Assembly: GCF_012911935.1 (NCBI RefSeq)
Contig: NZ_JAAXLA010000007.1
Location: forward strand, 1-64,000
DNA from: Pseudonocardia acidicola
GTDB lineage: Bacteria > Actinomycetota > Actinomycetes > Mycobacteriales > Pseudonocardiaceae
Length of the DNA: 64,000 nt
Reading direction: 5' to 3'
In this document: positions 52,931 to 62,608 of the stretch, piece by piece
Layout of the letters: every line of letters starts with the position of its first letter
Position numbering within the stretch: the stretch's first letter is position 1
The notes under the pieces: model-generated
Told to the model about the DNA's origin: nothing
The model's input: only the letters and a program-made list of their open reading frames with translations
The model's database searches: none
Made by a program: the position numbers and the translations under genes

Positions 52931-52961
52931 GACGCTTAACATCAGAGTTTTCAATCGTCAA
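52931..52961 (-). promoter_or_regulatory. Promoter with 16-bp motif in the HyuA/DLH divergent region
   Basis: TTGACG (52956-52961) and TAAGCG (52933-52938) on the minus strand are 17 bp apart, with GACGCTTAACATCAGA (52931-52946) over the -10. It lies about 220 bp before the dienelactone hydrolase start and about 290 bp before HyuA, so it could act on either gene. The rest of 52715-53221 shows no gene. Confidence 0.45.
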
Positions 52962-53221
52962 GCGAGTCGCTGCCGGGTCCAGCCCCCCGGAATTGCGGCC
53001 GAGCATGCGGCCCATCGGGCCGAGTGCCGGCAGCCTCCGGTGAAGCAGATCCACAACGAACCGAAAAGATCCGAGGTATTGCGTCCGCGCGGACGGCTCC
53101 CCCACTATGGGCGTGCCGCCGGCCCCCGAGCCGGTGCTCCCGTCCAGACCCGCGCCGGACCGGTCCATGTCCCGGCGTGCCCTCGATGCCCTCGGCCGGG
53201 CTGAGCAGAACGGAACCGCGG

Positions 53222-55300
53222 ATGAAACGCATCGGAGTCGACGTCGGAGGCACCTTCACCGACCTCATCCTGTGGGACGAAGGACGCGTCGTCGTCCACA
53301 AGACTCCCTCCACACCGGACGATCCCTCGGTCGGAACGATGGAGGGCATCAGCGCGCTCGCCGAGCGAGCCGGCATCTCCGTCGGCGACATCGAGATGTT
53401 CTTCCACGGCACCACCGTGGCGACCAACATCGTGCTCGAGCACAACGGCTCGGACGTCGGCATGATCACGACCGAGGGCTTTCGCGACCTGCTGCACATC
53501 GCCCGCAAGAAGCGGCCGCTGAACTACTCCAACCATCAGGACCTGCCCTGGCAGAAATGGCAGCTGATCCGCCGGCGCAACCGGCGCACGGTCGCCGAGC
53601 GCATCGACGCAGCCGGCACCGTGGTGACCCCGCTCGACGAGGGCCAGGTGCGCGAGCAGGTGCGCCTGCTCCGGGACCGGGACGTCGACGCCATCGCGGT
53701 CTGCTTCCTGCACGCCTACCGCAACCCCGTCCACGAGGAGCGGGTCCGCGAGATCATCGAGGAGGAGTTCCCGGAGGCCTTCGTTTCGTTGTCGAGCCGG
53801 GTGGCACCTCAGTACCGCGAGTACGAGCGGTTCTCGACGACCGCGCTCAACGCCTTCATCGGACCGAAGGTCTCCACCTACGTCACCCGTCTCGCCGAGT
53901 CCGCTCGTGCCGCGGGAATCGGGGACGACGTCCACCTGATGACCTCGGCCGGTGGTCTGATCACCGCTCGCAGCGCCAGCGAGGCACCGGTGTCCCTGCT
54001 GACCAGCGGGGTCGTCGCCGGGCTGCTGGGCGGGTGCGCGATCGGCCGCGCCTCGGGCTATCCGAGCGTCATCACCTTGGACGTGGGCGGTACCTCGGCC
54101 GACGTGGGCGTCGCCCCGGACGGGAAGCTCCGGATGAAGCACCTGCTCGATACCCGTATCGGTGACTACCACGCCATGGTTCCGATGGCGGAGGTCGACA
54201 CGATCGGCGCGGGCGGCGGCTCCATCGCGGCGGTCGACGAGGGCGGCATGTTCCGGGTGGGGCCGCGTAGTGCGGGGGCCCACCCCGGGCCGGCCTGCTA
54301 CGGCCGGGGTGGCACCGAACCGACGTCCACCGACGCCATGGTGCTGATGGGCTGGCTGCGCGAGGACAGCTTCCTCTCCGGCACCATGACCGTGCAGCCG
54401 GAACTCGCCCGCGAGGCCGTCGAGACGCACATCGCCCGGAGCCTGGACACCACCCTCGCCCAGGCCGCCATGGGCATCTTCAAGATCCTCGCGTACTCGA
54501 TGACCGAGGCCATCAGCCTCCACTCCGTGCGGAAGGGCTACGACCCCCGCGAATTCTCCCTGGTGGCCGAGGGCGGCGCCGGCCCGCTGTTCGCCTGGCA
54601 CATCGCCGAGCAGCTGGGCATCCCACGGGTCATCGTGCCCCGCCATCCCGGCATCGCCTCCGCGATGGGTCTGCTGACCACCGACCTCCGGTACGAGATC
54701 CCGACGACGGTATGGACATCCTCGGCCGCGCCGGACGTCGACCTGATCGCCACGCAGCTCAAGCGGCTGGAGGAGCAGGCGCGGGCTCAGCTGCGTGCCG
54801 ACGGCGTCGACGACGAGCACATCTCGCTGGAGCGGTCCGTGGACTGCCGCTACATGGGGCAGGGCTACGAACTGCGGGTGCCGGCACCCGACGGCGAGGT
54901 CGACGAGGACTGGGTGGCCGCCACCGCCGCGGCGTTCCACGAGGTCCACGGCCGGACCTACTCCCAGCGGTTCGAGGACAAGCCGGTGCACCTGGTGAAC
55001 ATCCGGGTCACCGGCGTGGGCGCCGTCACGCACGTCGTCATCGGCGAGATCGAGCCCGGTGGCGAGGACCCGGGCGCAGCCGTCAAGACGACGACGCGCG
55101 CCCTGTTCTGGCGCGACGAGGTGAGCGAGCCGGAGTGGTTCGAGACGCCGGTCTACGACCGCGCGCTGCTCCGCGCCGGCAACCGGATCAGCGGTCCGGC
55201 CATCGTCGAGCAGTTCGACTCCACCACCGTCATCGGCCTCAACCAGCACGCGACCGTCGACTCCGTCGGTCACATCATCATGGAGAGGAAGACCGCGTGA
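53222..55300 (+). CDS. hyuA: Hydantoinase/oxoprolinase family protein, subunit A
   Basis: The 692-aa protein starts with the ASKHA-type phosphate motif RIGVDVGGTFTDLILWD and continues with MFFHGTTVATNIVLEHNG and VITLDVGGTSADVGVAPDG, all typical of HyuA/N-methylhydantoinase A. ATG at 53222 is placed by homology; the open frame before it is not coding-like. With HyuB it makes an ATP-dependent lactamase that opens 5-oxoproline, hydantoin or similar rings, or carboxylates ketones. The B gene overlaps by 4 bp. Confidence 0.92.
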   Translation: MKRIGVDVGGTFTDLILWDEGRVVVHKTPSTPDDPSVGTMEGISALAERAGISVGDIEMFFHGTTVATNIVLEHNGSDVGMITTEGFRDLLHIARKKRPLNYSNHQDLPWQKWQLIRRRNRRTVAERIDAAGTVVTPLDEGQVREQVRLLRDRDVDAIAVCFLHAYRNPVHEERVREIIEEEFPEAFVSLSSRVAPQYREYERFSTTALNAFIGPKVSTYVTRLAESARAAGIGDDVHLMTSAGGLITARSASEAPVSLLTSGVVAGLLGGCAIGRASGYPSVITLDVGGTSADVGVAPDGKLRMKHLLDTRIGDYHAMVPMAEVDTIGAGGGSIAAVDEGGMFRVGPRSAGAHPGPACYGRGGTEPTSTDAMVLMGWLREDSFLSGTMTVQPELAREAVETHIARSLDTTLAQAAMGIFKILAYSMTEAISLHSVRKGYDPREFSLVAEGGAGPLFAWHIAEQLGIPRVIVPRHPGIASAMGLLTTDLRYEIPTTVWTSSAAPDVDLIATQLKRLEEQARAQLRADGVDDEHISLERSVDCRYMGQGYELRVPAPDGEVDEDWVAATAAAFHEVHGRTYSQRFEDKPVHLVNIRVTGVGAVTHVVIGEIEPGGEDPGAAVKTTTRALFWRDEVSEPEWFETPVYDRALLRAGNRISGPAIVEQFDSTTVIGLNQHATVDSVGHIIMERKTA

Positions 55301-57114
55301 CCGCGCTGCTGCCCCCGACGGGCGTCTCCCTGGCCGGCGAGGCCACCCGCACCTGGAATGACGTCGACGTGGACCCCATCACGCTGCGGGTCATCGGCGG
55401 CGCCCTGAACTCGATGGCCAAGGAGATGGCCCAGGTGCTCTACCGCATGGCCTACTCCAGCCTGATCCGCGAATCCGAGGACCTCGGCGCCGGCATCTTC
55501 GACGTGAACGGCCGGGAGCTCTGCGAGTCCGACTCCACCCCGATGCACTGCGGCTCCATCCCCGCCTACATCCGCGGGATCAACCGCCGGCTCGCCGGCA
55601 CCTACCAGCCCGGCGACGTCGTCCTGCACAACCACCCCTACCACGGTGCCGCGCACTCCCCCGACTACGGGATCGTGATCCCGATCTTCTGGCAGGGTGA
55701 GCACATCGGGTTCGCCGGGTGCACCGGCCACGTGTCCGACATCGGCGGCAACTTCCCCGGCCTCTGCATGGACGTCGTCGACGTCTGGGCCGAGGGCAAG
55801 CTCATGGACTCGATGAAGATCTACGAGGCCGGCGTCCGCAATGACATGCTGATCCAGCACATCCTGGACAACGTCCGCACCCCCGAGCAGAACCGCGGCG
55901 ACCTCGAGGCCCTCATCGCCTGCGCGCGGCTGGGCGAGCGCCGGTTCACCGAACTACTGGAGAAGTACGGCCTCGACACCGTCATGAGCGCCGCCGAGCG
56001 CTGGATGGACTACTCCGAGGACATGCTCCGCCGCCGCATCCGCGAGATCCCGGACGGCTCCTACGAGGCACCGATCGGCTACCTGGACGACGACGGCAAG
56101 AACCGGGGCATCCCGCTCAAGGTCGCCGTCCGCGTGCAGATCGACGGCGACGACGTGCTGGTGGACCTGACCGGGTCCAACGACCAGGTCCCCACCGCGT
56201 TCAACGTCCCGTTCGAGGGCTCGGTGCTCCCGACCGCCGTCTCGGCGATCCGCACGATTCTCCTCGACGAGTTCCTCACCGAGGAGTTCGTGCCCCAGAA
56301 CGACGGGTGCTTCCGTCCGGTCAAGGCCTATGCACCCGAGGGCTCCATCTTCAACCCCCACTTCCCAGCCGCGTGCTTCGCGCGGTTCTCCCAGATCAAC
56401 CGCGTGTTCGACTCGATCAACCTGGCGCTGGCCCCGGTTCTGCCCGATCAGGCCATCGCCGGATCGTCCGCGGCGCTGTGCGCGATCGCCTACTCCGGGC
56501 TGGCCCCCGACGGCGAGTCCTACTGGGTCTACATCGAGATCAACGAGGGCTCCTACGGCGGTCGTCACGGCAAGGACGGCATGGACTGCGTGGACTCGCT
56601 GATGGCCAACACCCGCAACAACCCCATCGAGGAACTGGAGCTCAACCACGCCATGCGGGCGGTCCGCTACGAGCTCCGCGAGGAGCCACCGGCCCCCGGC
56701 CGGTGGCGCGGCGGTATCGGCAGCGTGCGCACCTGGCTCATGGAGGTCGACACGTACCTCGGCTCGGAGGCGGACAACCGCTCGGACCCCCCGGCCGGGG
56801 CGCTGGGCGGCCATGACGGGACCGCGGGCGCCTTCATCCGCAACCCGGGGACCGACCGCGAGGAGGTGCTCTTCTCGAAGGTCACCCAGGAGGTGTGCAA
56901 GGCCGGTGACGTGCTCGAGATCCGGCTGCCCTCCGGCGGCGGGTTCGGGGACCCCTACGCCCGCGACCCGCAGGCCGTGCTCGACGACGTCGCGGACGAG
57001 TACCTCACCGCCGACGACGCCCGCCGGGATTACGGCGTGGTCCTCGACACCGACTCGTGGACCGTCGACGAGGCGGCCACGCGGGAACTGCGCGCAGCCC
57101 GGAGCGCCGCCTGA
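55297..57114 (+). CDS. hyuB: Hydantoinase/oxoprolinase family protein, subunit B
   Basis: The 605-aa protein matches HyuB from DVDPITLRVIGGALNSMAKEM to LRLPSGGGFGDPYARDPQAV. Internal motifs include HNHPYHGAAHSPD and GFAGCTGHVSDIGG (metal-site-like His and Cys residues). GTG at 55297 overlaps the HyuA stop. The pair lies next to a GntR gene and an SDR and probably degrades a cyclic amide. Confidence 0.92.
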   Translation: MTALLPPTGVSLAGEATRTWNDVDVDPITLRVIGGALNSMAKEMAQVLYRMAYSSLIRESEDLGAGIFDVNGRELCESDSTPMHCGSIPAYIRGINRRLAGTYQPGDVVLHNHPYHGAAHSPDYGIVIPIFWQGEHIGFAGCTGHVSDIGGNFPGLCMDVVDVWAEGKLMDSMKIYEAGVRNDMLIQHILDNVRTPEQNRGDLEALIACARLGERRFTELLEKYGLDTVMSAAERWMDYSEDMLRRRIREIPDGSYEAPIGYLDDDGKNRGIPLKVAVRVQIDGDDVLVDLTGSNDQVPTAFNVPFEGSVLPTAVSAIRTILLDEFLTEEFVPQNDGCFRPVKAYAPEGSIFNPHFPAACFARFSQINRVFDSINLALAPVLPDQAIAGSSAALCAIAYSGLAPDGESYWVYIEINEGSYGGRHGKDGMDCVDSLMANTRNNPIEELELNHAMRAVRYELREEPPAPGRWRGGIGSVRTWLMEVDTYLGSEADNRSDPPAGALGGHDGTAGAFIRNPGTDREEVLFSKVTQEVCKAGDVLEIRLPSGGGFGDPYARDPQAVLDDVADEYLTADDARRDYGVVLDTDSWTVDEAATRELRAARSAA

Positions 57115-57214
57115 ACGACACGGGGGTGAGTCAGCCGGCCTGCACGCGCGTGGCCCGCACGGGCGATAGCCTGCACGGCGAGGCCGCTCGAGCGCCATGT
57201 GAGTGAGGACTGCG

Positions 57215-57937
57215 ATGAAACGCGCTGACGGGGCAGCCGGGCCCCCGGCCTACGCCACCGTGGCGCGGCAGATCCGCGACCATATCCTCGCCGGCGAACT
57301 CGCCCCCGGTGCTCGCCTGCCCAGTGAGTCGGAGCTCAGCGCCGAGTACGGTGTCGGCCGCAGCACCATCCGCGAGGCACTGAAGGTACTGGCCAGCCAG
57401 AACATCATCTGCACGACCCGGGGCGTGACCGGGGGCAGCTTCGTCGCGGTCCCGACCGTCAGCGACATCAGCGCCCACCTGGAGACCGGCGTCGGGCTGA
57501 TGACGGCGGTCGAGACCGTGTCGGTGGAGCAGTTGATCGACGTCCGGCAGATGCTGGAGGTCCCGGCGGCCGGGATCGCGGCCTACCGCCGCACCGACGA
57601 GCACCTCGATGCGCTGCGCCGATCGATGTTCGACCCGAGCGGTGCGCAGGGACCGGAGACCTACGCCCACAACCAGGAGTTCCATCTGGTGCTGCTCCGA
57701 GCGGCGGGCAACCCGCTACTCGAGGTGATCACCATTCCGATCTTCCGTGTGCTCTCCAGCCGCTTCGGTCGTGACCGCGCGCCGGCCGGATTCTGGCAGT
57801 GCGTCGATGCGGACCACCGCGCCCTGCTCGCACTGATCGAGGACGGTGACTCGATGGGAACGATGAGCGCGATGCGCCGGCACCTTGACCATCTCAGCGA
57901 CGCGTACATGCGAATGGACCGGCTCCACCGCGGCTGA
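57215..57937 (+). CDS. GntR-family regulator (FCD)
   Basis: The 240-aa protein has a winged helix (TVARQIRDHILAGELAPGARLP and VGRSTIREALKVLA, wing TRGVTGGSFVAVP) and an FCD domain with NQEFHLVLLRAAGN and DADHRALLALIEDGD. ATG at 57215 follows GAGG at good spacing; GTG at 57203 is an alternative. Its DNA-binding wing is very like that of the regulator at 51033, so the two may read similar sites. It follows HyuB by 100 bp and probably controls this small operon. Confidence 0.88.
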   Translation: MKRADGAAGPPAYATVARQIRDHILAGELAPGARLPSESELSAEYGVGRSTIREALKVLASQNIICTTRGVTGGSFVAVPTVSDISAHLETGVGLMTAVETVSVEQLIDVRQMLEVPAAGIAAYRRTDEHLDALRRSMFDPSGAQGPETYAHNQEFHLVLLRAAGNPLLEVITIPIFRVLSSRFGRDRAPAGFWQCVDADHRALLALIEDGDSMGTMSAMRRHLDHLSDAYMRMDRLHRG

Positions 57938-58056
57938 CGCGCCATCGCGGTCGACCGTGCTCGGCGGGAGCAGGAGGGCTTGGTTCGGGACGTCTGATAC
58001 CCGGCGACGGGATCGCACCAACGGCAACGAAGTCGATCGATCTGACGGGAGCGGTC

Positions 58057-58899
58057 ATGGCAGGACGGGTCGAGGGCAAGGTCGCGTTCATCAGTGGGGT
58101 GGCGCGCGGGCAGGGCCGCAGCCACGCGGTGCGGCTGGCCCAGGAGGGCGCCGACATCATCGGCGTCGACGTGTGCGGGGACGTCGGGGGGACCCGGCGG
58201 TTCTACCCGCCGGCCACCGAGGCGGACCTGGCCGAGACGGTCAAGCTGGTCGAGGACCTCGACCGGCGCATCGTGGTCAGCCAGGCCGACGTGCGCGACG
58301 TCGACGCCACCAGGAAGGCCGTCGACGACGGCGTCGCGCAGCTGGGCCGGCTCGACATCGTCGCCGCCAACGCGGGAATCTTCCAGTTCGGCGACCCGGT
58401 CCACCAGACCTCGGAGGACGACTGGCGCGACGTGCTCGATGTCAACCTCACCGGGGTGTTCCACACCTGCAAGGCCACCGTGCCGCATCTGCTCGCCGGC
58501 AGGCGGGGCGGCTCGATCGTGCTCACGGCCTCCGGGGCGGGGATCAAGGGCTTCGCGAACTTCGGGCACTACGTCGCGGCCAAGCACGGCGTCGTCGGGC
58601 TGATGCGCACCCTCGCGCTGGAGATGGCGCCGCACGGGATCCGGGTGAACGTCATCGCGCCGACCAACTGCAACACCGACATGATCCAGAACGAGCCGAT
58701 GTACCGGCTGTTCCTGCCCGAGAACGAGCACCCGTCCCGCGAGGAGTTCGCCGAGGCGTCAGCGACGCTGCTGGCGCTGCCGGTGCCGTGGGTGGAGCCC
58801 ATCGACATCTCCAACGCACTGCTGTTCCTGGCCTCCGACGAAGCCCGCTACATCACCGGCGTGACGCTGCCCGTCGACGCCGGCATGACCACCAAGTAG
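58057..58899 (+). CDS. Short-chain dehydrogenase, mycofactocin-coupled type
   Basis: The 280-aa SDR has the cofactor motif GVARGQG (14-20), NAGIF, catalytic Ser159, Tyr172 and Lys176 (YVAAK). The extended segment after the second strand (GVDVCGDVGGTRRFYPPAT) is typical of mycofactocin-associated SDRs, in which bound NAD does not freely exchange. It is 119 bp after the GntR gene. It would oxidise an alcohol made by the hydantoinase branch. Confidence 0.88.
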   Translation: MAGRVEGKVAFISGVARGQGRSHAVRLAQEGADIIGVDVCGDVGGTRRFYPPATEADLAETVKLVEDLDRRIVVSQADVRDVDATRKAVDDGVAQLGRLDIVAANAGIFQFGDPVHQTSEDDWRDVLDVNLTGVFHTCKATVPHLLAGRRGGSIVLTASGAGIKGFANFGHYVAAKHGVVGLMRTLALEMAPHGIRVNVIAPTNCNTDMIQNEPMYRLFLPENEHPSREEFAEASATLLALPVPWVEPIDISNALLFLASDEARYITGVTLPVDAGMTTK

Positions 58900-58999
58900 C
58901 GACGGCATGGACGCGACCGCCCGCTGGGGGCTCACCGCCTCCCGCAGATGCGTGTATCGCTCCGCCCCCTCCGGTCGCCGAAGGCGCAACCCCCGCAGC

Positions 59000-60178
59000 T
59001 CACTGCGCGAACGCCGCGATCACCCCGGCCGCGACGGCGGCACGCTCGACCATCCCGTCGATGCTCACGTGCTCGTGCCGGGCATGCGCGCCCGCCCCCA
59101 CCGCGCCGAGCCCGTCGAGGACGGGACGGCCCAGGGCCGCGGCGAAGTTGCCGTCGCTGGCCCCGCCGACCGCGGTCTCGGCGAGGTCCACCCCGATCTG
59201 TGCCGCGGCCGCCCTGGCCAGCGCGTACACGGCCGCGATAGCCGGCGACCGCTCCATCACCGGGCGGTTCCAGCCGCCGATCGGCGTGACCTCGGCTCGC
59301 GGGTCGTGGGCGCGCAGCCCGGCCATCAGCGCGTCGATCCGCGCCTGCTCCGCGGTGGTCCGCACCCGCACGTCGACGCCGGCCTCGGCCGCGCCCGCCA
59401 CGACGTTGGAGCGGGTGCCGCCGCGGACCACGCCGACGTTCACGTTCGTTCCTGCGTCGGGGTCGGTGGCGTCGTGCAGGGTCCGCACCACACGGGCCAG
59501 CTCGTCGATCGCGCTCGCCCCGGCCGCCGGGTCGAGCCCGGCGTGCGACTCGACGCCGCGCACGCGCACGTCCCAGAGCCCGACGCCCTTGCGGGCGGTC
59601 TTGACCGCGCCGTCCGCGGCGGCCTCGAACACCAGCACCGCCGCGGCATCGGCACACGCCTTCTCGATCAGCGGCCGGGAGAACGGGCTCCCGATCTCCT
59701 CGTCGCCGTTGAGCAGCAGCCGCAGCGGGGGATGCGGCAGGCCGGCGGCGCGTAGCGCCCGCACCGCCCACACCGCCTGCACCAGCCCGGCCTTCATGTC
59801 GAACACCCCGGGCCCGGTGAGGCGGTCGCCGTCGATCCGCACCGGCCAGTCGGCGAGGGTGCCCGCGCTCCACACGGTGTCGTAGTGCGCCAGCAGGGTC
59901 AGCGGCCGCTCCCCCGCGCCGTCGAGCTGAAGCACGAGCACGTCCCCGTGCTCGGCGGACCCGTGTCGCGTCCGCGACGCCGGCGTCCCGAGCCGGTCGG
60001 CCACCCACCCCTCGACGTGCGCGAGTCCGGCCGCGAGCAGCGCCCGGTCGTCGCTGGGCGTCTCGTGCTCGGCGTACGCGACGAGATCGGCGACCATCTC
60101 GTCGCGATGACCGTCGAGCCGGCCGCGCAGCGCCGCGACGTCGACACGCGCCATCACGTCCGGGTACGGCACGCTCAC
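59000..60178 (-). CDS. M20-family metalloamidohydrolase
   Basis: The 392-aa M20 protein has LLAHYDTVWS (metal His near 85), DMKAG (bridging Asp), NGDEEIGSP (catalytic Glu pair near 145) and a C-terminal HARHEHVS. The dimerisation domain begins at ARKGVGLWDVRVRGVESHAG. GTG at 60178 overlaps the stop of the tiny reductase-like ORF. M20 enzymes hydrolyse N-acyl, N-carbamoyl or glutamyl amides. It is the last gene of a five-gene overlapping leftward operon. Confidence 0.88.
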   Translation of the reverse strand: MSVPYPDVMARVDVAALRGRLDGHRDEMVADLVAYAEHETPSDDRALLAAGLAHVEGWVADRLGTPASRTRHGSAEHGDVLVLQLDGAGERPLTLLAHYDTVWSAGTLADWPVRIDGDRLTGPGVFDMKAGLVQAVWAVRALRAAGLPHPPLRLLLNGDEEIGSPFSRPLIEKACADAAAVLVFEAAADGAVKTARKGVGLWDVRVRGVESHAGLDPAAGASAIDELARVVRTLHDATDPDAGTNVNVGVVRGGTRSNVVAGAAEAGVDVRVRTTAEQARIDALMAGLRAHDPRAEVTPIGGWNRPVMERSPAIAAVYALARAAAAQIGVDLAETAVGGASDGNFAAALGRPVLDGLGAVGAGAHARHEHVSIDGMVERAAVAAGVIAAFAQ

Positions 60179-60393
60179 CGCGGCACCCCCGCGAGCTCGG
60201 CGATCCGCTGTTCGTCCGTCGGGGCCCCCGCGACGGGAACCGCCGGACGCTCCTCCCCGCACCGCACGGCGATCTCCTCTCGGCGGAGGCGATCGGCGTG
60301 TTCGGCATCGACGACGACCTCGTGCCTCGCCTTCGCCAGGTGGTGGCCGAGCGTGACACCGATGGCGCCGGCCCCCACGATCACGTGCCTCAC
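60175..60393 (-). pseudogene. 72-aa NAD-binding fragment of a ketopantoate reductase-like protein
   Basis: VRHVIVGAGAIGVTLG is the Rossmann start of ApbA/PanE reductases (normally about 300 aa), followed by RLRREEIAVRCGE. It stops after 72 codons. GTG at 60393 overlaps the MFS stop, and its own stop overlaps the M20 start, so coupling through the operon is intact. I call it a truncated remnant kept in frame with the neighbours, or possibly a tiny coupling peptide. The substrate and catalytic domain are missing. Confidence 0.6.
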
Positions 60394-61697
60394 GTCAGCT
60401 CTCGTCCCTTCGTCTCGGGCATGGTCGCGTAGACGGCCACCCCGATGAGTGCCGCGACCGCCACGTACAGCCACACCCAGCCGCGCAGCCCGTTCGCGCT
60501 CATCCAGGTCGTGATGTAGGGCGCGGTGCCGCCGAAGACCGCCACGGTGAGCGCGTACGGCAGCCCGATGCCGGTGCTGCGCACCTCCGCCGGGAACTGC
60601 TCGGCCATCACGACGGCGCAGTTGGCCGAGTAGCCGGCCAGGAACGTCACGCCGACGAGCTCGACCACCAGCAGCCACCAGAACCCGCCCATCTCGAGCA
60701 GCCGGAACGCCGGGTAGGCGATCACGACGAACCCGATCGCGAAGGTCAGCAGGGTGACCTTGCGGCCGTACCGGTCGGACAGCAGCGCGACGAACGGAAG
60801 CAGGCACAGGAAGTACGTGATGGCGATCGTGCTGGCGAGCAGCGCCTCCGACAACGGGACCCCGACCGCCGCGTTCGCGTACCCGGGCATGTAGCTGATC
60901 CACACGTAGTAGGTCAGTGTCCCCGCGATCGTGATGCCTGCGACCCGCAGCGCGGCCCGCGGGTGCTCGGTGAGCATCCCGACGACGGGATTGCGGCGGG
61001 TACGGCCCTCGCTGGTCGCCCGCCGGAAGCTCTCGGTCTCCTCGACGCTCACCCGCAGCCACAGCCCGACCAGCCCGAGCAGACCGCCGATGCCGAACGC
61101 GACGCGCCAGCCCCATGACTGCATGTCGGCCTCGCTGAGCGACGAGGTCAGCACGAAGCCCATGAACGACGCGATCAGCGCCCCCGCGCCCACCGACACC
61201 TGCTGCCAGGAGCCCGCGAACGCGCGCCGCCGCGGCGCGGCCGACTCGACGAGGAACGACGAGGACGACCCGAACTCGCCGCCGGCCGAGAAGCCCTGCA
61301 CCAGCCGGGCCAGCAGCAGGATCAGCGGGGCCGCGATGCCGATCGCCGCGTAGGTGGGGCAGATCGCGATGACGAAGGCCGCGGCCGCCATCAGCCCGAT
61401 CGTCAGCGTGAGCCCCTTCTTGCGCCCGAGCCGGTCGGCATAGGCGCCGAGTACGGCGCCGCCGATCGGTCGCATGACGAACCCGACGGCGAACACCGCG
61501 AGCGTCGAGAGCAGCGCGGCGGCGCGGTCGCCGCTGGGGAAGAACTGCGCCGCGAAGATCGGCGCGAGCGTGCTGTAGACCACCCAGTCCACCCACTCGA
61601 CGGTGTTGCCGATCGCGCCGGCGACGATCGCCTTGCGCTGCCGTACGCTCAGCCGCGTCTCGGACCCGGTGACCGCGACGGCGGTCCTCTCGCTCAC
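60390..61697 (-). CDS. MFS transporter, MHS family
   Basis: The 435-aa carrier has 12 hydrophobic spans and the MHS start AIVAGAIGNTVEWVDWVVYSTLAP, where most MHS members have W-Y-D-F. GAYADRLGRKKGLTL follows span 2. GTG at 61697 overlaps the deacetylase stop. It is similar to the MHS gene at 25274 but not closely, so it probably moves a different acid. Confidence 0.9.
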   Translation of the reverse strand: MSERTAVAVTGSETRLSVRQRKAIVAGAIGNTVEWVDWVVYSTLAPIFAAQFFPSGDRAAALLSTLAVFAVGFVMRPIGGAVLGAYADRLGRKKGLTLTIGLMAAAAFVIAICPTYAAIGIAAPLILLLARLVQGFSAGGEFGSSSSFLVESAAPRRRAFAGSWQQVSVGAGALIASFMGFVLTSSLSEADMQSWGWRVAFGIGGLLGLVGLWLRVSVEETESFRRATSEGRTRRNPVVGMLTEHPRAALRVAGITIAGTLTYYVWISYMPGYANAAVGVPLSEALLASTIAITYFLCLLPFVALLSDRYGRKVTLLTFAIGFVVIAYPAFRLLEMGGFWWLLVVELVGVTFLAGYSANCAVVMAEQFPAEVRSTGIGLPYALTVAVFGGTAPYITTWMSANGLRGWVWLYVAVAALIGVAVYATMPETKGRELT

Positions 61698-62608
61698 GCC
61701 GGGCCGTCCGTCGCGGGGGTGATCTGCGCCCGGGCCACCTCGGCGATCCGTGCGTGCGTGGCGCACCAGACGTCCTGGTGGCCGGTGATGTGCGCGAGGA
61801 GTTCGCGCAGCACGACGAGCCGGGACCGATGCCCGATGACGTGCGGGTGCAGGGTGAGCTGGAAGAGCCCGCCCTCGGCGTACGCGGCGTCGAACTCGTC
61901 GCGCCAGATCTCGAGCAGCGCCCGCGGCGGCGTGTACGGCCGCAGCGCCCCGTAGCGCTCCATCATCAGGTAAGGGGCGTCGTCGCGGATCCACTCGACC
62001 GGAATCTCCACGATGCCGGTGCGCCGCCCGTCGGCGACCAGTTCGTAGGGTTCGTCGTCGGCCATGAGCGAGGAGTCGTAGCCGAGCCCGAACTCCTCGA
62101 TGATCGCCAGCGTGTTCTCGGAGAAGTCCCAGCTCGGGGTGCGGATCCCGACCGGCCGCACGCCGCTGAGCTTCTCCAGCACCTCGATCGCCCGGCCGGT
62201 GAGGTCGAGCTCGTGCTCACGCGAGAGCAGCATGTTGCGCTCGTGGATCCAGCCGTGCACCGCCACCTCGTGGCCACCCGCGGCGTAGGCCTCGACCTCG
62301 GCGGGGTGCAGCAGCGCCGACACCGCGGGCATGAAGAAGCTGGCGGGCACACCGTGCTCGGCGAGCAGCGCCAGCACCTTGGGGGCGGCGACACGGGAGC
62401 CGTACTGGCCCTGGGCGAGTTTCCCGGGGCGGGTCTCGCCGTCACGCAGCGGGATGGTCTCGTGGTCGGGGTCGAACGAGATCGCGACCGCGCAGCGCGC
62501 CCCGCCCGGCCAGCTCGACGGCACCAGCCGCTGCCCTGCCCGCACCCGCTCGACGTGGCCGCGCCAGGTGGGCTCGTCCCACTGCCACGGCTCCATCTCG
62601 GTCGTCAT
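61694..62608 (-). CDS. Polysaccharide deacetylase-fold hydrolase (PuuE/imidase-like)
   Basis: The 304-aa NodB-fold protein has SFDPDHETIPL near 45, GHEVAVHGWIHERN near 113 with the metal-ligand His residues, RTPSWDFSENTL near 160 and LTLHPHVIGHRSR near 253. These form a complete metal site, unlike the gene at 36451. ATG at 62608 overlaps the regulator stop. With an M20 amidohydrolase and an MHS carrier this could be a ring-opening step, then amide hydrolysis. Confidence 0.86.
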   Translation of the reverse strand: MTTEMEPWQWDEPTWRGHVERVRAGQRLVPSSWPGGARCAVAISFDPDHETIPLRDGETRPGKLAQGQYGSRVAAPKVLALLAEHGVPASFFMPAVSALLHPAEVEAYAAGGHEVAVHGWIHERNMLLSREHELDLTGRAIEVLEKLSGVRPVGIRTPSWDFSENTLAIIEEFGLGYDSSLMADDEPYELVADGRRTGIVEIPVEWIRDDAPYLMMERYGALRPYTPPRALLEIWRDEFDAAYAEGGLFQLTLHPHVIGHRSRLVVLRELLAHITGHQDVWCATHARIAEVARAQITPATDGPA

